Shown: in pieces, positions 48,637 to 56,355 of the stretch
Numbering within the stretch: the stretch's first letter is position 1
How the letters are laid out: each line of letters begins with the position of its first letter
NCBI RefSeq assembly: GCF_014193585.1
Contig: NZ_BLXY01000006.1
Span: forward strand, 124,001 to 188,000
DNA: 64,000 nt
Reading direction: 5' to 3'
From: Geomonas paludis
GTDB lineage: Bacteria; Desulfobacterota; Desulfuromonadia; Geobacterales; Geobacteraceae
Program-made: the position numbers and the translations under genes
The notes under the pieces: generated by a model
Database searches by the model: none
Seen by the model: the letters and a program-made list of their open reading frames with translations, nothing else
What the model was told of the DNA's origin: nothing

Positions 48637-49023
48637 CTATACGAATTCCACCTTGTCGGCCGCGGCGGTCACGACGAAAACCTTCTCGTTGTTGCTGTCC
48701 GGGTCGCAGGGAAAAACGATGAAGGTGGCGCGTGCCGGTGAGAAACCCTGGGTGTAGCCCACCAGGGTTTCGCCGTCTTTGAAGCAGATCCTGATCTTCT
48801 TGCCCAGCCCCACCCTTTCCACGTCCAGCTGCTCCTGGTATTCAGAGTTCCCCTGGAAGTTCTTGACGAAGAAGATGGCCTTCAAGTCGGCGACATTCAC
48901 TTCGTAGCGCTTTCCCGTTTCAGCTTCAGCCAGGTGAAAGAGCATCTTGTTGGCGGCGAGGTCCTCGGTGGTACCCTTGACAACCCTGCCGTCGGCATAA
49001 CGAACCACGATCTTTGCTATCAC
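48637..49023 (-). CDS. Hypothetical two-lobed small protein (conserved Geobacter type)
   Basis: A 128-residue soluble protein with no catalytic motif. The two halves look alike: KIVVRYADGRVVKGTTED and KIRICFKDGETLVGYTQG, each followed by beta strands (DLKAIFFVKNF and KVFVVTAAADKVEFV). The halves probably arose by duplication of a small beta-barrel. I recognise this layout from Geobacter genomes, where it has no assigned role. The ATG at 49023 has GGAGAGGTT upstream. It lies five bases before the HIT gene. Confidence 0.78.
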   Translation of the reverse strand: MIAKIVVRYADGRVVKGTTEDLAANKMLFHLAEAETGKRYEVNVADLKAIFFVKNFQGNSEYQEQLDVERVGLGKKIRICFKDGETLVGYTQGFSPARATFIVFPCDPDSNNEKVFVVTAAADKVEFV

Positions 49024-49126
49024 CGGTAACCTCTCCCTTAGTACATCAATGCGGTTGCGCGTTTAAATCCAAAGGCATTCACCTACTATCATAAAGTACG
49101 GATTATTTGAAGCACTTTTGGGCCGG

Positions 49127-49693
49127 TCACAGCCAGTGGCGCGGGTAGGAGCGGTGATAGACGACGTTGTTGGTGAAGCAGGCCACCACGAGCAGGATCA
49201 GCGCGCCGGTCAGTACCGGGAGCAGCACGAAGGAAGGCCCCACCGCCCCCTGCACACCGATCAGGGCGGTCGCGCCGCCGGGGGGATGGGTGGTGTGGGT
49301 CAGATTCATGAGGAAGATGGAAGTGCAGACGGCAAGGGCCATGGAAAGCGGCGTCGATCCCAATAAGGCGACTACGACCACCGCCACCACGGCGGAGACC
49401 ACGTGCCCGCCCACCAGGTTGCGCGGCTGCGCCAGCGGCGACTCGGTCGCCCCAAACAGGAGCACCGCCGAAGCGCCCAGGGAACCGATCAGCAGCGGAT
49501 GCCCGAGCAGGATGGTCAGTTCGCTGATGGCGAGGAGGCCGGCCATGGCGCTGACAAAGCTCCAGGCGGCATAGCGAAGCGTCATGGGACCGCGCGTGCC
49601 GCGCAAAGGGGCCCGGCAGCGGCGCGGCACCCGCGCCAGCCTCTTGCCGATGGCGACCTGCCTCCGCATCACCACGGAAAGGCGTCGTTTCAT
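49127..49693 (-). CDS. HPP family integral membrane protein
   Basis: A 188-residue inner-membrane protein of the HPP family, with four predicted helices. The name motif appears as LTHTTHPPGGATALIG. Other conserved parts are FGATESPLAQPRNLVGGH and the N-terminal basic stretch before helix 1. Some cyanobacterial members transport nitrite into chloroplasts or cells, but that role is not established for this branch; nrfA next door is suggestive only. The start at 49693 is chosen because CAGGAGG is upstream and the extra nine codons before it are unsupported. Confidence 0.88.
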   Translation of the reverse strand: MKRRLSVVMRRQVAIGKRLARVPRRCRAPLRGTRGPMTLRYAAWSFVSAMAGLLAISELTILLGHPLLIGSLGASAVLLFGATESPLAQPRNLVGGHVVSAVVAVVVVALLGSTPLSMALAVCTSIFLMNLTHTTHPPGGATALIGVQGAVGPSFVLLPVLTGALILLVVACFTNNVVYHRSYPRHWL

Positions 49694-50003
49694 AAACAAG
49701 TCACCTCCTGATAACAATTAAAAGCTTGTCTCCCCCTCCCTTGACGGGAGGGGGACGGGGGGTGGGTGAAGCCGCAGGAGCACGGCGATGGTGGCACCAT
49801 CCCCCACCCCCTAGCCCCCTCCCGCAAGGGGAGGGGGGACCCAGTCCCGGTGTTGCCGGGCGGAACGCTCCATTCCGCTTAGCCCCGCCTTACCCAAGCC
49901 CTAAGGGGACAGGCACCTGGCGGAGCCAGTCCCCTAGTCCGGCGCCCTCACCCGGCCTTCGGCCACCCTCTCCCAGAGGGAGAGGGGAGCCGGGCCACGG
50001 TTA
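49694..50003. repeat. Intergenic cluster of dispersed palindromes
   Basis: Copies of the CCCTCTCCC-type element near 49731-49760, 49799-49840 and 49940-49985, and the GGGGACAGGCACCTGGCGGA element at 49905-49934. No gene is supported between the HPP protein and nrfA. Confidence 0.8.
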
Positions 50004-50038
50004 GAAAAAAAGGGGCGGCACACCCAGGCGCCGCCCCT
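50004..50038 (-). terminator. Intrinsic terminator of nrfA
   Basis: On the minus strand AGGGGCGGC, a ten-base loop and GCCGCCCCT are followed by a run of seven T. It lies 11 bases past the nrfA stop. Confidence 0.9.
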
Positions 50039-50048
50039 CGATGGCAAG

Positions 50049-51500
50049 CTATTTACCCGCGAGTGGGTCCTTGATCTCGTGCTCGGCCTTGAACATCAGC
50101 TTCTTCACGCCGCGGTTGTTCAGGTACTTCGCCAGCTCCAGGTCCACCTTGGCGGGCACGTCCACCCCGGCCCTGGCCAACAGCTCACGCAACTGCCGCT
50201 CGGCCGCCGCCGCGTGGGACAAGGCGTCGCCCAACACGCGCTGCGCCTCGTCGGGGTTGTGGAAGCCGACCGAGTTCTCGGCCCCGATGAAGACCACGCG
50301 GTAGAAGGCCTCCTCGTAGTGGTCCTTGGCCTGGGCGTAGAGCGTTTCATCGAGCTTTTTGCCGAAGGCGCGCGCCTTGTGCGCCATCTCGAACAGCTTG
50401 GCGTCGGTGGCGGTGGCGTAGCCGGAGCGGATGAACTGCGACATGACCCGGTCCTGGATGGCGAAGATCTTCTCCCTCATCTGCTCGGGGGAGTCGTCAT
50501 GGCACTGCTTGCACGCCTTCAGGTCGTTCTTGAGCGGGCTCATGATGCGGTGGTCCGACACCTTCTGACCGGCGACGTCGCTAGCCGGCATGTGGCAATC
50601 GGCACAGGTGACGCCGGCCTGCCAGTGCACGCTGTTGTTGGAGAAGAGCTCGAACTCGGGGTGACGGATGAAGGCGAGCTTGAAGCCGGTGACGCTCTGG
50701 GTCCACTCGCCGCTCGGCTTGTTGCTCCTGAGTTTCTTGATGATGTTCTCGATGGTGATGCCGCCCCACTTGCTCCCGTCCCAGGGGAAGAAGACGTCGG
50801 TGGATTTCATGTCGGCATCCTTGGGGATACTGTAGGTGACGTGACACTGGGCGCAGGCGAGAGTCCTCAGATCCTGGCGGGTCAGCTTGGACTGGTCGAC
50901 GCCCAGCTTCTCCAGCCCTTTGCCCAGGGTGAAGCCGCGCGAGATCTTGAGAGACATGTCGCGGTTGTCATGACAGTCGATGCAGGCGACGCCGAGGGTC
51001 TGGTCGGCCTTGGGGATCTTGCCGCGGATTTCCTGGTAGGGCTGGGCGAAATAGTCCCTGCCCAGCTGTTTCTGCAGCGTGGGGGCGTAGGGGGTCTTGC
51101 AGGTCAGACAGGAACCGCCGGCCTTGTAGCGGCCGGGATCGACCTCGAGCTGGTCCTGCACCATGTAGAAGTGCCCGCGCGGCTCCTTGTACTCGGTCCC
51201 GAAGGCCCAGCCGTTGTAAAGGAGCGCGAGGAAGGGGTACTCGTCGATCTTGTCGGGGTTTTCCTCACCGACGTCCCACCCTTTCTTGTACCTGCTCTTC
51301 CCGGCCGGCGTCGGCTCGGAGGTTTGCTTCCAGAGCTGGTACTGCTTGGGGTAGAGCTTGCCCCACTCGGCCGGGTCCACGGTCCCGTCGGCAATGGCCG
51401 GGCGCACCTCGGACAGTTCGATCTTCTTCGGGGAGCAACCGGCTCCCGCCAGCGCCACTCCCGCCACCGCCATGGCGACACATCCTCGCAGCATCTTCAT
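50049..51500 (-). CDS. nrfA: Ammonia-forming cytochrome c nitrite reductase (NrfA, pentaheme)
   Basis: Periplasmic pentaheme enzyme that reduces nitrite to ammonium with six electrons. The 483-residue protein starts with ATG at 51500 (GGAG six bases upstream). Heme motifs: CLTCK (131-135, the special CXXCK of the catalytic heme), CIDCH (173-177), CAQCH (216-220), CADCH (299-303), CKQCH (330-334). Catalytic residues visible are K135, Y223 in CHVTY and H280 in FIRHPEF. The signal peptide ends in LAGAGCSPKK, a possible lipobox (C22). The calcium ligands of E. coli-type enzymes are replaced: Thr for Glu in CHVTY, and FIRH where KxQH is usual. No nrfH is adjacent. It has a sigma-54 promoter. Confidence 0.95.
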   Translation of the reverse strand: MKMLRGCVAMAVAGVALAGAGCSPKKIELSEVRPAIADGTVDPAEWGKLYPKQYQLWKQTSEPTPAGKSRYKKGWDVGEENPDKIDEYPFLALLYNGWAFGTEYKEPRGHFYMVQDQLEVDPGRYKAGGSCLTCKTPYAPTLQKQLGRDYFAQPYQEIRGKIPKADQTLGVACIDCHDNRDMSLKISRGFTLGKGLEKLGVDQSKLTRQDLRTLACAQCHVTYSIPKDADMKSTDVFFPWDGSKWGGITIENIIKKLRSNKPSGEWTQSVTGFKLAFIRHPEFELFSNNSVHWQAGVTCADCHMPASDVAGQKVSDHRIMSPLKNDLKACKQCHDDSPEQMREKIFAIQDRVMSQFIRSGYATATDAKLFEMAHKARAFGKKLDETLYAQAKDHYEEAFYRVVFIGAENSVGFHNPDEAQRVLGDALSHAAAAERQLRELLARAGVDVPAKVDLELAKYLNNRGVKKLMFKAEHEIKDPLAGK

Positions 51501-51522
51501 CACATTCTCCTCTGTTCTGGTT

Positions 51523-51542
51523 GGTAACGATGTGACATTACC
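51523..51542. promoter_or_regulatory. Fourth GGTAA/TTACC site near the nrfA start site
   Basis: GGTAA at 51523-51527 and TTACC at 51538-51542 with a 10-base spacer, just downstream of the nrfA -12 element and over the predicted start site. It may bind the same activator and limit expression. Confidence 0.45.
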
Positions 51543-51546
51543 TTGA

Positions 51547-51561
51547 GCAGGGAGCGTGCCA
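51547..51561 (-). promoter_or_regulatory. Sigma-54 promoter of nrfA
   Basis: On the minus strand TGGCAC-GCTCC-CTGC, a full match to the -24/-12 consensus with correct spacing. The predicted start site is near 51536, 36 bases before the nrfA ATG. Confidence 0.9.
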
Positions 51562-51635
51562 CGCCGGCGGCAGCCACAAAGCGTGAGAATTGCGTCGTTT
51601 CCAGGATACAGGCAGTGAGAAGTGTGTGGCCGGTG

Positions 51636-51662
51636 GGTAACGCGGCGTTACCTACCGGTAAC
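51636..51662. promoter_or_regulatory. Double palindromic enhancer for nrfA overlapping the activator's stop codon
   Basis: GGTAACG-CGG-CGTTACC (51636-51652) overlaps GTTACC-TACC-GGTAAC (51647-51662). The two share the central GTTACC. They are about 75-100 bases upstream of the nrfA -24 element. The stop codon of the sigma-54 activator gene (51652-51654) is inside the element. Confidence 0.8.
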
Positions 51663-53016
51663 GTTTCATCTTCTTCCAGAGGGTCTTGCGCGAGATGCCC
51701 AGCAGGCGGGCGGCCTCGGCGCGGCGATGGCCGGTTACCGCCAGTGCCTGCTCGATCAGCTCCGCCTCCCGGTCGTCGAGCTTGCTGGCAAGGACCGAGC
51801 CCTGGACGGGGTCGCGCAGCGCCTCCGCTTCCGGCGCGGCAAAGGCGCCGCAACGGAATTCGGGTGGAAGGTCGTCGAGCATGAGGATGTTGCCGGTGCA
51901 CAGCGCCGTGGCGCGTTCCATGGCGTTCTTGAGCTCCCTGACGTTGCCGGGATAGCGGTGGTTCAACAGGGCCTCCTTCGCCTCCCGGGAGGGCTTGAGC
52001 TCCGTGCGCCCCATTTCGGCGGCGAACCGGGACAGGAAGACGGTGGCCAGGGGCAGGATGTCCTCCAGACGCTCCCGCAGAGGAGGAAGCTCGATCGGGA
52101 TCACGTTCAGCCGGTAAAAGAGGTCCTCCCGGAACTGTCCCGCGGCGACGTCCTGGCGCAGGTCGCGGTTGGTGGCGGCGACGATGCGCACGTCGACCTG
52201 GATCTCGCGGCTGCCGCCGATCCGCTCCACGGTCTTTTCCTGCAACACGCGCAGCAGCTTCGCCTGGGCCGACAGCGGCAGCTCGCCGATCTCGTCCAGG
52301 AACAGGGTGCCGCGGTGGGCCTGCTCGAACTTCCCTTTACGCTCCTTGAGGGCGCCGGTAAAGGCCCCCTTCTCGAAGCCGAACAGTTCCGATTCCAGCA
52401 GGTTTTCCGGGAGGGCGGCGCAGTTGATCTTGATGAGGGGGGAGCCGCTGCGCCGGCTCTTGCCGTGCAGTTCGCGCGCCACCAGTTCCTTGCCGGTGCC
52501 GCTTTCACCGGTGATCAGGATGGTGGAGTCGAGGGGAGCGGTGGAGCGGATCATCTGGAAGACGGGCTGCATCGCGGGACTGCGGCCGATCATGCCGCCG
52601 CAGGAGTATTCACTCAGGAGCTGGTCGCGCAGCACGGAGTTCTCTTCCTTGAGATGTTCCCGCTCGGTGATGTCGCGGCTCACCATGAGGGTGCCGACGA
52701 AGCGGTCGTCCCCGTCCTTGATGGGATAGTAGCTGTTTTCGAAGATGCGTCCCTTGACCTCGAGAGGCCGGGTATGAAAGGCGAGCGTCCCGCTTCTGAG
52801 GCTGGCCAGGATGTCGGCGATGCGTGAGCGGGCCGGTGGCGAGTGGATGGCCAAGAGGTCGCGCCCCAGGTAGTTGGCGGCGTCGATGCCGCGGATCTGC
52901 TCGGCCGCCGCGTTGACGCAGACGATCCTGTTGGTGTGGTCGGCGAAGATGATCCCCTCGCCCATGCTGGTCAATATGGCGCGGTAGACCGCATTGCCGG
53001 GTTCACTCTCTGTCAT
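51652..53016 (-). CDS. PAS-domain sigma-54-dependent activator, likely regulator of nrfA
   Basis: A 454-residue enhancer-binding protein without a receiver domain. Residues 10-125 are a PAS sensor (ILTSMGEGIIFADHTNRIVC, FVGTLMVSRDITEREHLKEE). Residues 145-375 are the AAA+ domain with Walker A (ITGESGTGKELVAREL), GAFTGA (FEKGAFTGALKERKG) and Walker B (LFLDEIGELPLSAQAKLLR). The C-terminal helix-turn-helix is RRAEAARLLGISRKTLWKKM. The start at 53016 is preferred because the ORF beyond it contains a palindromic binding site; a GTG at 53025 is an alternative. Binding sites of the same type lie at its own promoter and before nrfA. Confidence 0.92.
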   Translation of the reverse strand: MTESEPGNAVYRAILTSMGEGIIFADHTNRIVCVNAAAEQIRGIDAANYLGRDLLAIHSPPARSRIADILASLRSGTLAFHTRPLEVKGRIFENSYYPIKDGDDRFVGTLMVSRDITEREHLKEENSVLRDQLLSEYSCGGMIGRSPAMQPVFQMIRSTAPLDSTILITGESGTGKELVARELHGKSRRSGSPLIKINCAALPENLLESELFGFEKGAFTGALKERKGKFEQAHRGTLFLDEIGELPLSAQAKLLRVLQEKTVERIGGSREIQVDVRIVAATNRDLRQDVAAGQFREDLFYRLNVIPIELPPLRERLEDILPLATVFLSRFAAEMGRTELKPSREAKEALLNHRYPGNVRELKNAMERATALCTGNILMLDDLPPEFRCGAFAAPEAEALRDPVQGSVLASKLDDREAELIEQALAVTGHRRAEAARLLGISRKTLWKKMKRYR

Positions 53017-53030
53017 TGTCGTCACGCCCC

Positions 53031-53048
53031 CGTTACCCATTGGTAACG
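53031..53048. promoter_or_regulatory. Palindromic site at the promoter of the sigma-54 activator gene
   Basis: CGTTACC-CATT-GGTAACG, nearly the same as the nrfA enhancer. It sits 15 bases before the activator start codon, so the protein probably represses or tunes its own synthesis. Confidence 0.75.
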
Positions 53049-53393
53049 TGATATTAGGCGTAGACCTGAGAAGCGCATTGACTGAGATCAAAAAATTTGA
53101 AAGCAGATGAGGGAATGGTGGGGTGTCCCCCCTCTCCTTGCGGGAGGGGCTCAGCGGGTAGGGAAGTTGTCACATCCCCTCGCCCACCGGGAGAGGGGAA
53201 GGGGTGAGGGCGTTGCCATGGAGCAAGGGGATCGCCAATTGTAGCGCCCTCACCCCGGCCCTCTCCCGGGGGGAGAGGGAGGGACGGTGGAATGATGGTA
53301 ATAGACCTGCCGTAGTAGGCTCGCTGGGACTATCGTTTTACTTGTTCACGGAGGCTGGCTGCTGTGAGCTGGCTTTGCCCCCCTCTGCATCAG
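53049..53393. repeat. Region with inverted CCCTCTCCC-type repeats upstream of the activator
   Basis: CCCCCTCTCCTTGCGGGAGGGG near 53128-53150, CCCACCGGGAGAGGGG near 53184-53200, CCCTCACCCCGGCCCTCTCC near 53250-53270. The non-repeat part (53290-53393) holds the end of a convergent-looking gap and nothing I can name. Confidence 0.75.
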
Positions 53394-54131
53394 CTACTGC
53401 TTGGGAGCGGGCGCCCGCTCTTTCATGACTACGTCACGGTCGGACATCTTGACGATCAACGAAGCGCAGTTCTGATTGTGATCCATGGACCTGTTGTTGA
53501 AGGATTCCAGTTCAAGCTTCAGCTTGTCGGTGGCTTCGTTGGCCGCTTTGACCACGAGGTTGTGTTCCTGGGTGCGCCGGTTGAACTCCTCCACCTGGGC
53601 ATCATCGGACATCACCAGTTTGCGCTGCATGTCGAGCAGCGCGGCGGCCTGCTTCTTTATCTCCATCATCATCTCGTTGTTCTGGATGATGTGCTCTTCC
53701 AGCATCTTGCGCAGATCCTTGATGTGATCCTCGGAGTACATGCAGGCGCGGTACTGCTCCTGGGTGCCGTACTCGATCTCCTTGGCGGCTGTCTTGCCCG
53801 GCTGCTGCGCCGGTTGCGCCTGCTGCCCGGTCCCGGGTGCAGGCTCCTGCTTGTCTCCCGGGGCAGCGTCCTGCCTGCTTGCAGATGGAGTCTCCGGCCT
53901 GGCCTCCTGCCTGCTTACCGGTACAGTCTCCGGCTTGACTTCCGGCTTGGCCTCCGGGGCAGCCACGGGTTTGGCCTCGGTCTTGACATCCTGGGCGGGA
54001 GTGGCTTCTTTGGTCGTCTGGTGCCACAGGGGAGTAACGGCATCCTTTGCGGCCGCAGGCTCTGCGGCAACAGCGGGCCCTGCCACGAAGGCAGTTAGAA
54101 GTGGCAGAAGGACAAACAGCGAGCGATACAT
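53394..54131 (-). CDS. Exported protein with Pro/Glu/Lys-rich linker and coiled coil
   Basis: A 245-residue envelope protein of unknown function. The start at 54131 has GGAGG six bases upstream. A signal peptide covers residues 1-23 (FVLLPLLTAFVAGPAVAAEP). Residues 40-115 are a low-complexity linker (repeats of EAKPEVKPE and SRQEARPET). Residues 125-235 form a long helix, probably a coiled coil (KMLEEHIIQNNEMMMEIKKQ, and on to MKERAPAPKQ). Two single Cys residues (YRACMYSED and QNCASLIVK) bracket the helix and could form a disulfide. No family is recognised. It follows the TPR gene in the same direction after a terminator. Confidence 0.75.
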   Translation of the reverse strand: MYRSLFVLLPLLTAFVAGPAVAAEPAAAKDAVTPLWHQTTKEATPAQDVKTEAKPVAAPEAKPEVKPETVPVSRQEARPETPSASRQDAAPGDKQEPAPGTGQQAQPAQQPGKTAAKEIEYGTQEQYRACMYSEDHIKDLRKMLEEHIIQNNEMMMEIKKQAAALLDMQRKLVMSDDAQVEEFNRRTQEHNLVVKAANEATDKLKLELESFNNRSMDHNQNCASLIVKMSDRDVVMKERAPAPKQ

Positions 54132-54157
54132 CACACACCTCCTTCAAACATCATCAC

Positions 54158-54184
54158 ATAAAAAAACCGGGCGGTGCACCCGGT
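54158..54184 (-). terminator. Intrinsic terminator of the TPR gene
   Basis: On the minus strand ACCGGG, a seven-base loop and CCCGGT are followed by six T. It is nine bases past the TPR stop. Confidence 0.8.
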
Positions 54185-54192
54185 ATCAGCGT

Positions 54193-55407
54193 TCAGCTTT
54201 GCGCACCCTGCGCCTGGGCCAGGAGATCGCGCGCATCGGCATCTTCGGGGTTGAGCATCACGGCCAGCTTCAACTGCTCCAGGGCCTCATCGAGTTTCCC
54301 CTGCTGCAGGCAGGCGTAGCCGTAGTCGCGGCGCAGGTTGGGCAGGGAGCTGTTCAGCTGCAGGGCGTTGGCGTAGTGGGTGAGCGCCTGCGGGTCGTTG
54401 TCGGCGGCCAGGAGGTTCGCCAGGGCGTAGTGGGCCTCCGCGATGGAAGGATTCACCTCGATCGCCTTCTGGTACAGCTCCCGGATCGTGCGCGGGTCGC
54501 CCCCCAGGGCCTGCTCCGCCGAGGCCAGCCCGTAGTAGGCCGGGGCGAGCCTGTCGTTGAGCTCGAGGGCGCCGCTGAAGCTCTTGCGGGCGGCAGCGAA
54601 GTCCTGCTTGAGCAGGTAAATGTAGCCCAGGTTGATCTTTACCAACGGCGCCTTGGGGTCCAGCTCCAGTGCCGTGCTGCAGTGTTCCAGCGCCTCGTCC
54701 AGGCGGTTGGCGCGCAACAGCGCCGCGCCGAAGTTGTTCTGGCAGCTGACGTGGGTGGGGACCAGCTTGACCGCCTTCTCGTAATGAGCGATCGCCTCGT
54801 CGTTGCGCCCAAGGTCCTGCAACAGGACCGCGTAGGTGTAGAGGGCGCCGAAGTGGAAAGGCGCCTGCTTGAGCGCCTCCACGAGCACGCTCTCGGCGTA
54901 GTCGTAGATGCGCAGGTCGTGCAGGGTATCCCCCAGCTTGTGCAGCAGGTGGGCGTTGTCCGGGGCAAGGCCGGTCGCTATCTCGAAGCAGACCGCGCTC
55001 TCGCGCGTGTACCCCTCCTGCTTGAGCAGGTCACCGAAGGAAACCACCAGGTCGGTCACCGCCGGGCGCTTGACCGTCACCACATCGTCCGCCAGCACGT
55101 TGGAGAGTTCGACCACGATGACGCGGGAGATGCTCTCACCGGTTTCGGCGATGCGCGCGCTCACATCCCGCAGCCCCTGCACCGCCTCCTCCAGTTTCCC
55201 GTTCCCCGCTTTAACAGCGGCGGCAAAGAAAAGGGCCAGGAAGTCGTTCTCGTCCCGTTCAGCCATGCCGGCGTAGGCAGCAAGAGCTTCCTCCATTTCG
55301 CCGCGCACCTGCATCGACAGCGCGTTGACGAAGGTGACCCCCTTGGCAGGTGTGGTGCCCCTGCTCTCCGCAGAGTCTTTGCCGAACATCTTGCCGAATA
55401 TGCCCAT
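54193..55407 (-). CDS. Tetratricopeptide repeat protein
   Basis: A 404-residue cytoplasmic TPR protein. The start at 55407 (MGIFGKMFGKDSAESRG) follows AAAGGAA; the frame beyond it is unsupported. From about residue 110 the sequence shows TPR pairs one after another: DNAHLLHKLGDTLHDLRIY, HFGALYTYAVLLQDLGRNDE, THVSCQNNFGAALLRANRLD, APLVKINLGYIYLLKQDF, RLAPAYYGLASAEQALGGD, SIAEAHYALANLLAADND and SLPNLRRDYGYACLQQGKLD. TPR proteins are assembly scaffolds; partners cannot be named. The N-terminal 100 residues may be a separate helical domain. Confidence 0.88.
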   Translation of the reverse strand: MGIFGKMFGKDSAESRGTTPAKGVTFVNALSMQVRGEMEEALAAYAGMAERDENDFLALFFAAAVKAGNGKLEEAVQGLRDVSARIAETGESISRVIVVELSNVLADDVVTVKRPAVTDLVVSFGDLLKQEGYTRESAVCFEIATGLAPDNAHLLHKLGDTLHDLRIYDYAESVLVEALKQAPFHFGALYTYAVLLQDLGRNDEAIAHYEKAVKLVPTHVSCQNNFGAALLRANRLDEALEHCSTALELDPKAPLVKINLGYIYLLKQDFAAARKSFSGALELNDRLAPAYYGLASAEQALGGDPRTIRELYQKAIEVNPSIAEAHYALANLLAADNDPQALTHYANALQLNSSLPNLRRDYGYACLQQGKLDEALEQLKLAVMLNPEDADARDLLAQAQGAQS

Positions 55408-55665
55408 GATCGTGTTCCTTTTGGCGCGCCCTGGTCGCAGGGCCCCGCCGGGGAGAATTGTCGCGCCGCAAAGGTATAGGATTCTGCAGTTTTTTGCAAG
55501 ACCGTATCTGCGCTGCCGCGGTGAGAGGATGTGCGGAAATAACTTACCTAAATTGTGACTTGTGACCATTGCCGGGTCCGGCATCTCAAGTAACATTAGA
55601 GCGCGTTAAACAACCCGACGTTGTTCGCATTTGGCGCCACTGCTGCGCGACTAAGGAGACAGCCC

Positions 55666-56298
55666 ATGCTACACAAAAACAGCATCACGGATCAGGTATG
55701 CAAATGGTGGTTGAGCCTGGCGGCGGCTGTGCTGCTCCTGGCATTGCCGCTACTACGGGACGCCGGTGCCGGAGTGGTCCAACTGCCCAAGACTGGGCAA
55801 AAGGCCTGTTACGATTCCGCCGGGACGGAGATCCCTTGTGCGGGGACCAGGCAGGACGGGGAACTGCAGATGGGACTGGCGCCCCCCTCGCCGCGTTTTA
55901 CCGACCACAACGACGGCACCGTCACCGACAATCTCACCGGACTGATCTGGCTCAAGCAGGCCAACTGTTTTGCCGCCAAACTCTGGATGGATGCGCTCAC
56001 CGTCGCGAAAGACCTCCACTCGGGGACGTGCGGCCTGTCCGACAACTCGGTCTCCGGGGACTGGCGCCTGCCCAACATCCTCGAGTTGGAGAGCCTGGTG
56101 GATCTCTCCAACATCAACCCGGCCCTTCCCACTGGGCACCCATTCAACAACGTTCAGAACAGCGGCTACTGGTCTTCATCCACCAATGCTTTCCACATGC
56201 TGCGGGCGCGCTACGTCTACATGCCCGACGGCGCCATCAACGGCAGCGACAAGGCCACCGCAACCCATTTCGTGTGGCCGGTGCGCGGAGGACGCTGA
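55666..56298 (+). CDS. DUF1566-domain exported protein
   Basis: A 210-residue secreted protein. The start at 55666 has AAGGAGA upstream. A signal/anchor sequence covers residues 12-36 (WWLSLAAAVLLLALPLLRDA). The rest is a DUF1566 (Lcl C-terminal) domain: LPKTGQKACYDSAGTEIPCA, SPRFTDHNDGTVTDNLTGLI, WLKQANCF, WRLPNILELESLVDLS and SGYWSSSTNAFHMLRARYVY. Paired Cys residues (C48/C59, CF/CG) suggest disulfides and an exported location. It leads a three-gene plus-strand cluster with the lipoprotein and the large repeat protein, the latter carrying a related domain. Confidence 0.88.
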   Translation: MLHKNSITDQVCKWWLSLAAAVLLLALPLLRDAGAGVVQLPKTGQKACYDSAGTEIPCAGTRQDGELQMGLAPPSPRFTDHNDGTVTDNLTGLIWLKQANCFAAKLWMDALTVAKDLHSGTCGLSDNSVSGDWRLPNILELESLVDLSNINPALPTGHPFNNVQNSGYWSSSTNAFHMLRARYVYMPDGAINGSDKATATHFVWPVRGGR

Positions 56299-56355
56299 AC
56301 AATTAATCGATAATCGGCCGTCCGGCGCGAGTCGACGGATGGCAGGAGGTGCCAG

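Noticed and set aside
50049-53048. Considered whether the HPP protein at 49127 and nrfA form one nitrite operon
   Set aside because: A good terminator (50004-50038) and 300 bases of repeats lie between them.
55632-55646. Sigma-54-like TGGCGC-CACTG-CTGC before the DUF1566 gene
   Set aside because: The start site would fall on or after the ribosome binding site at 55653-55658, leaving no usable leader.
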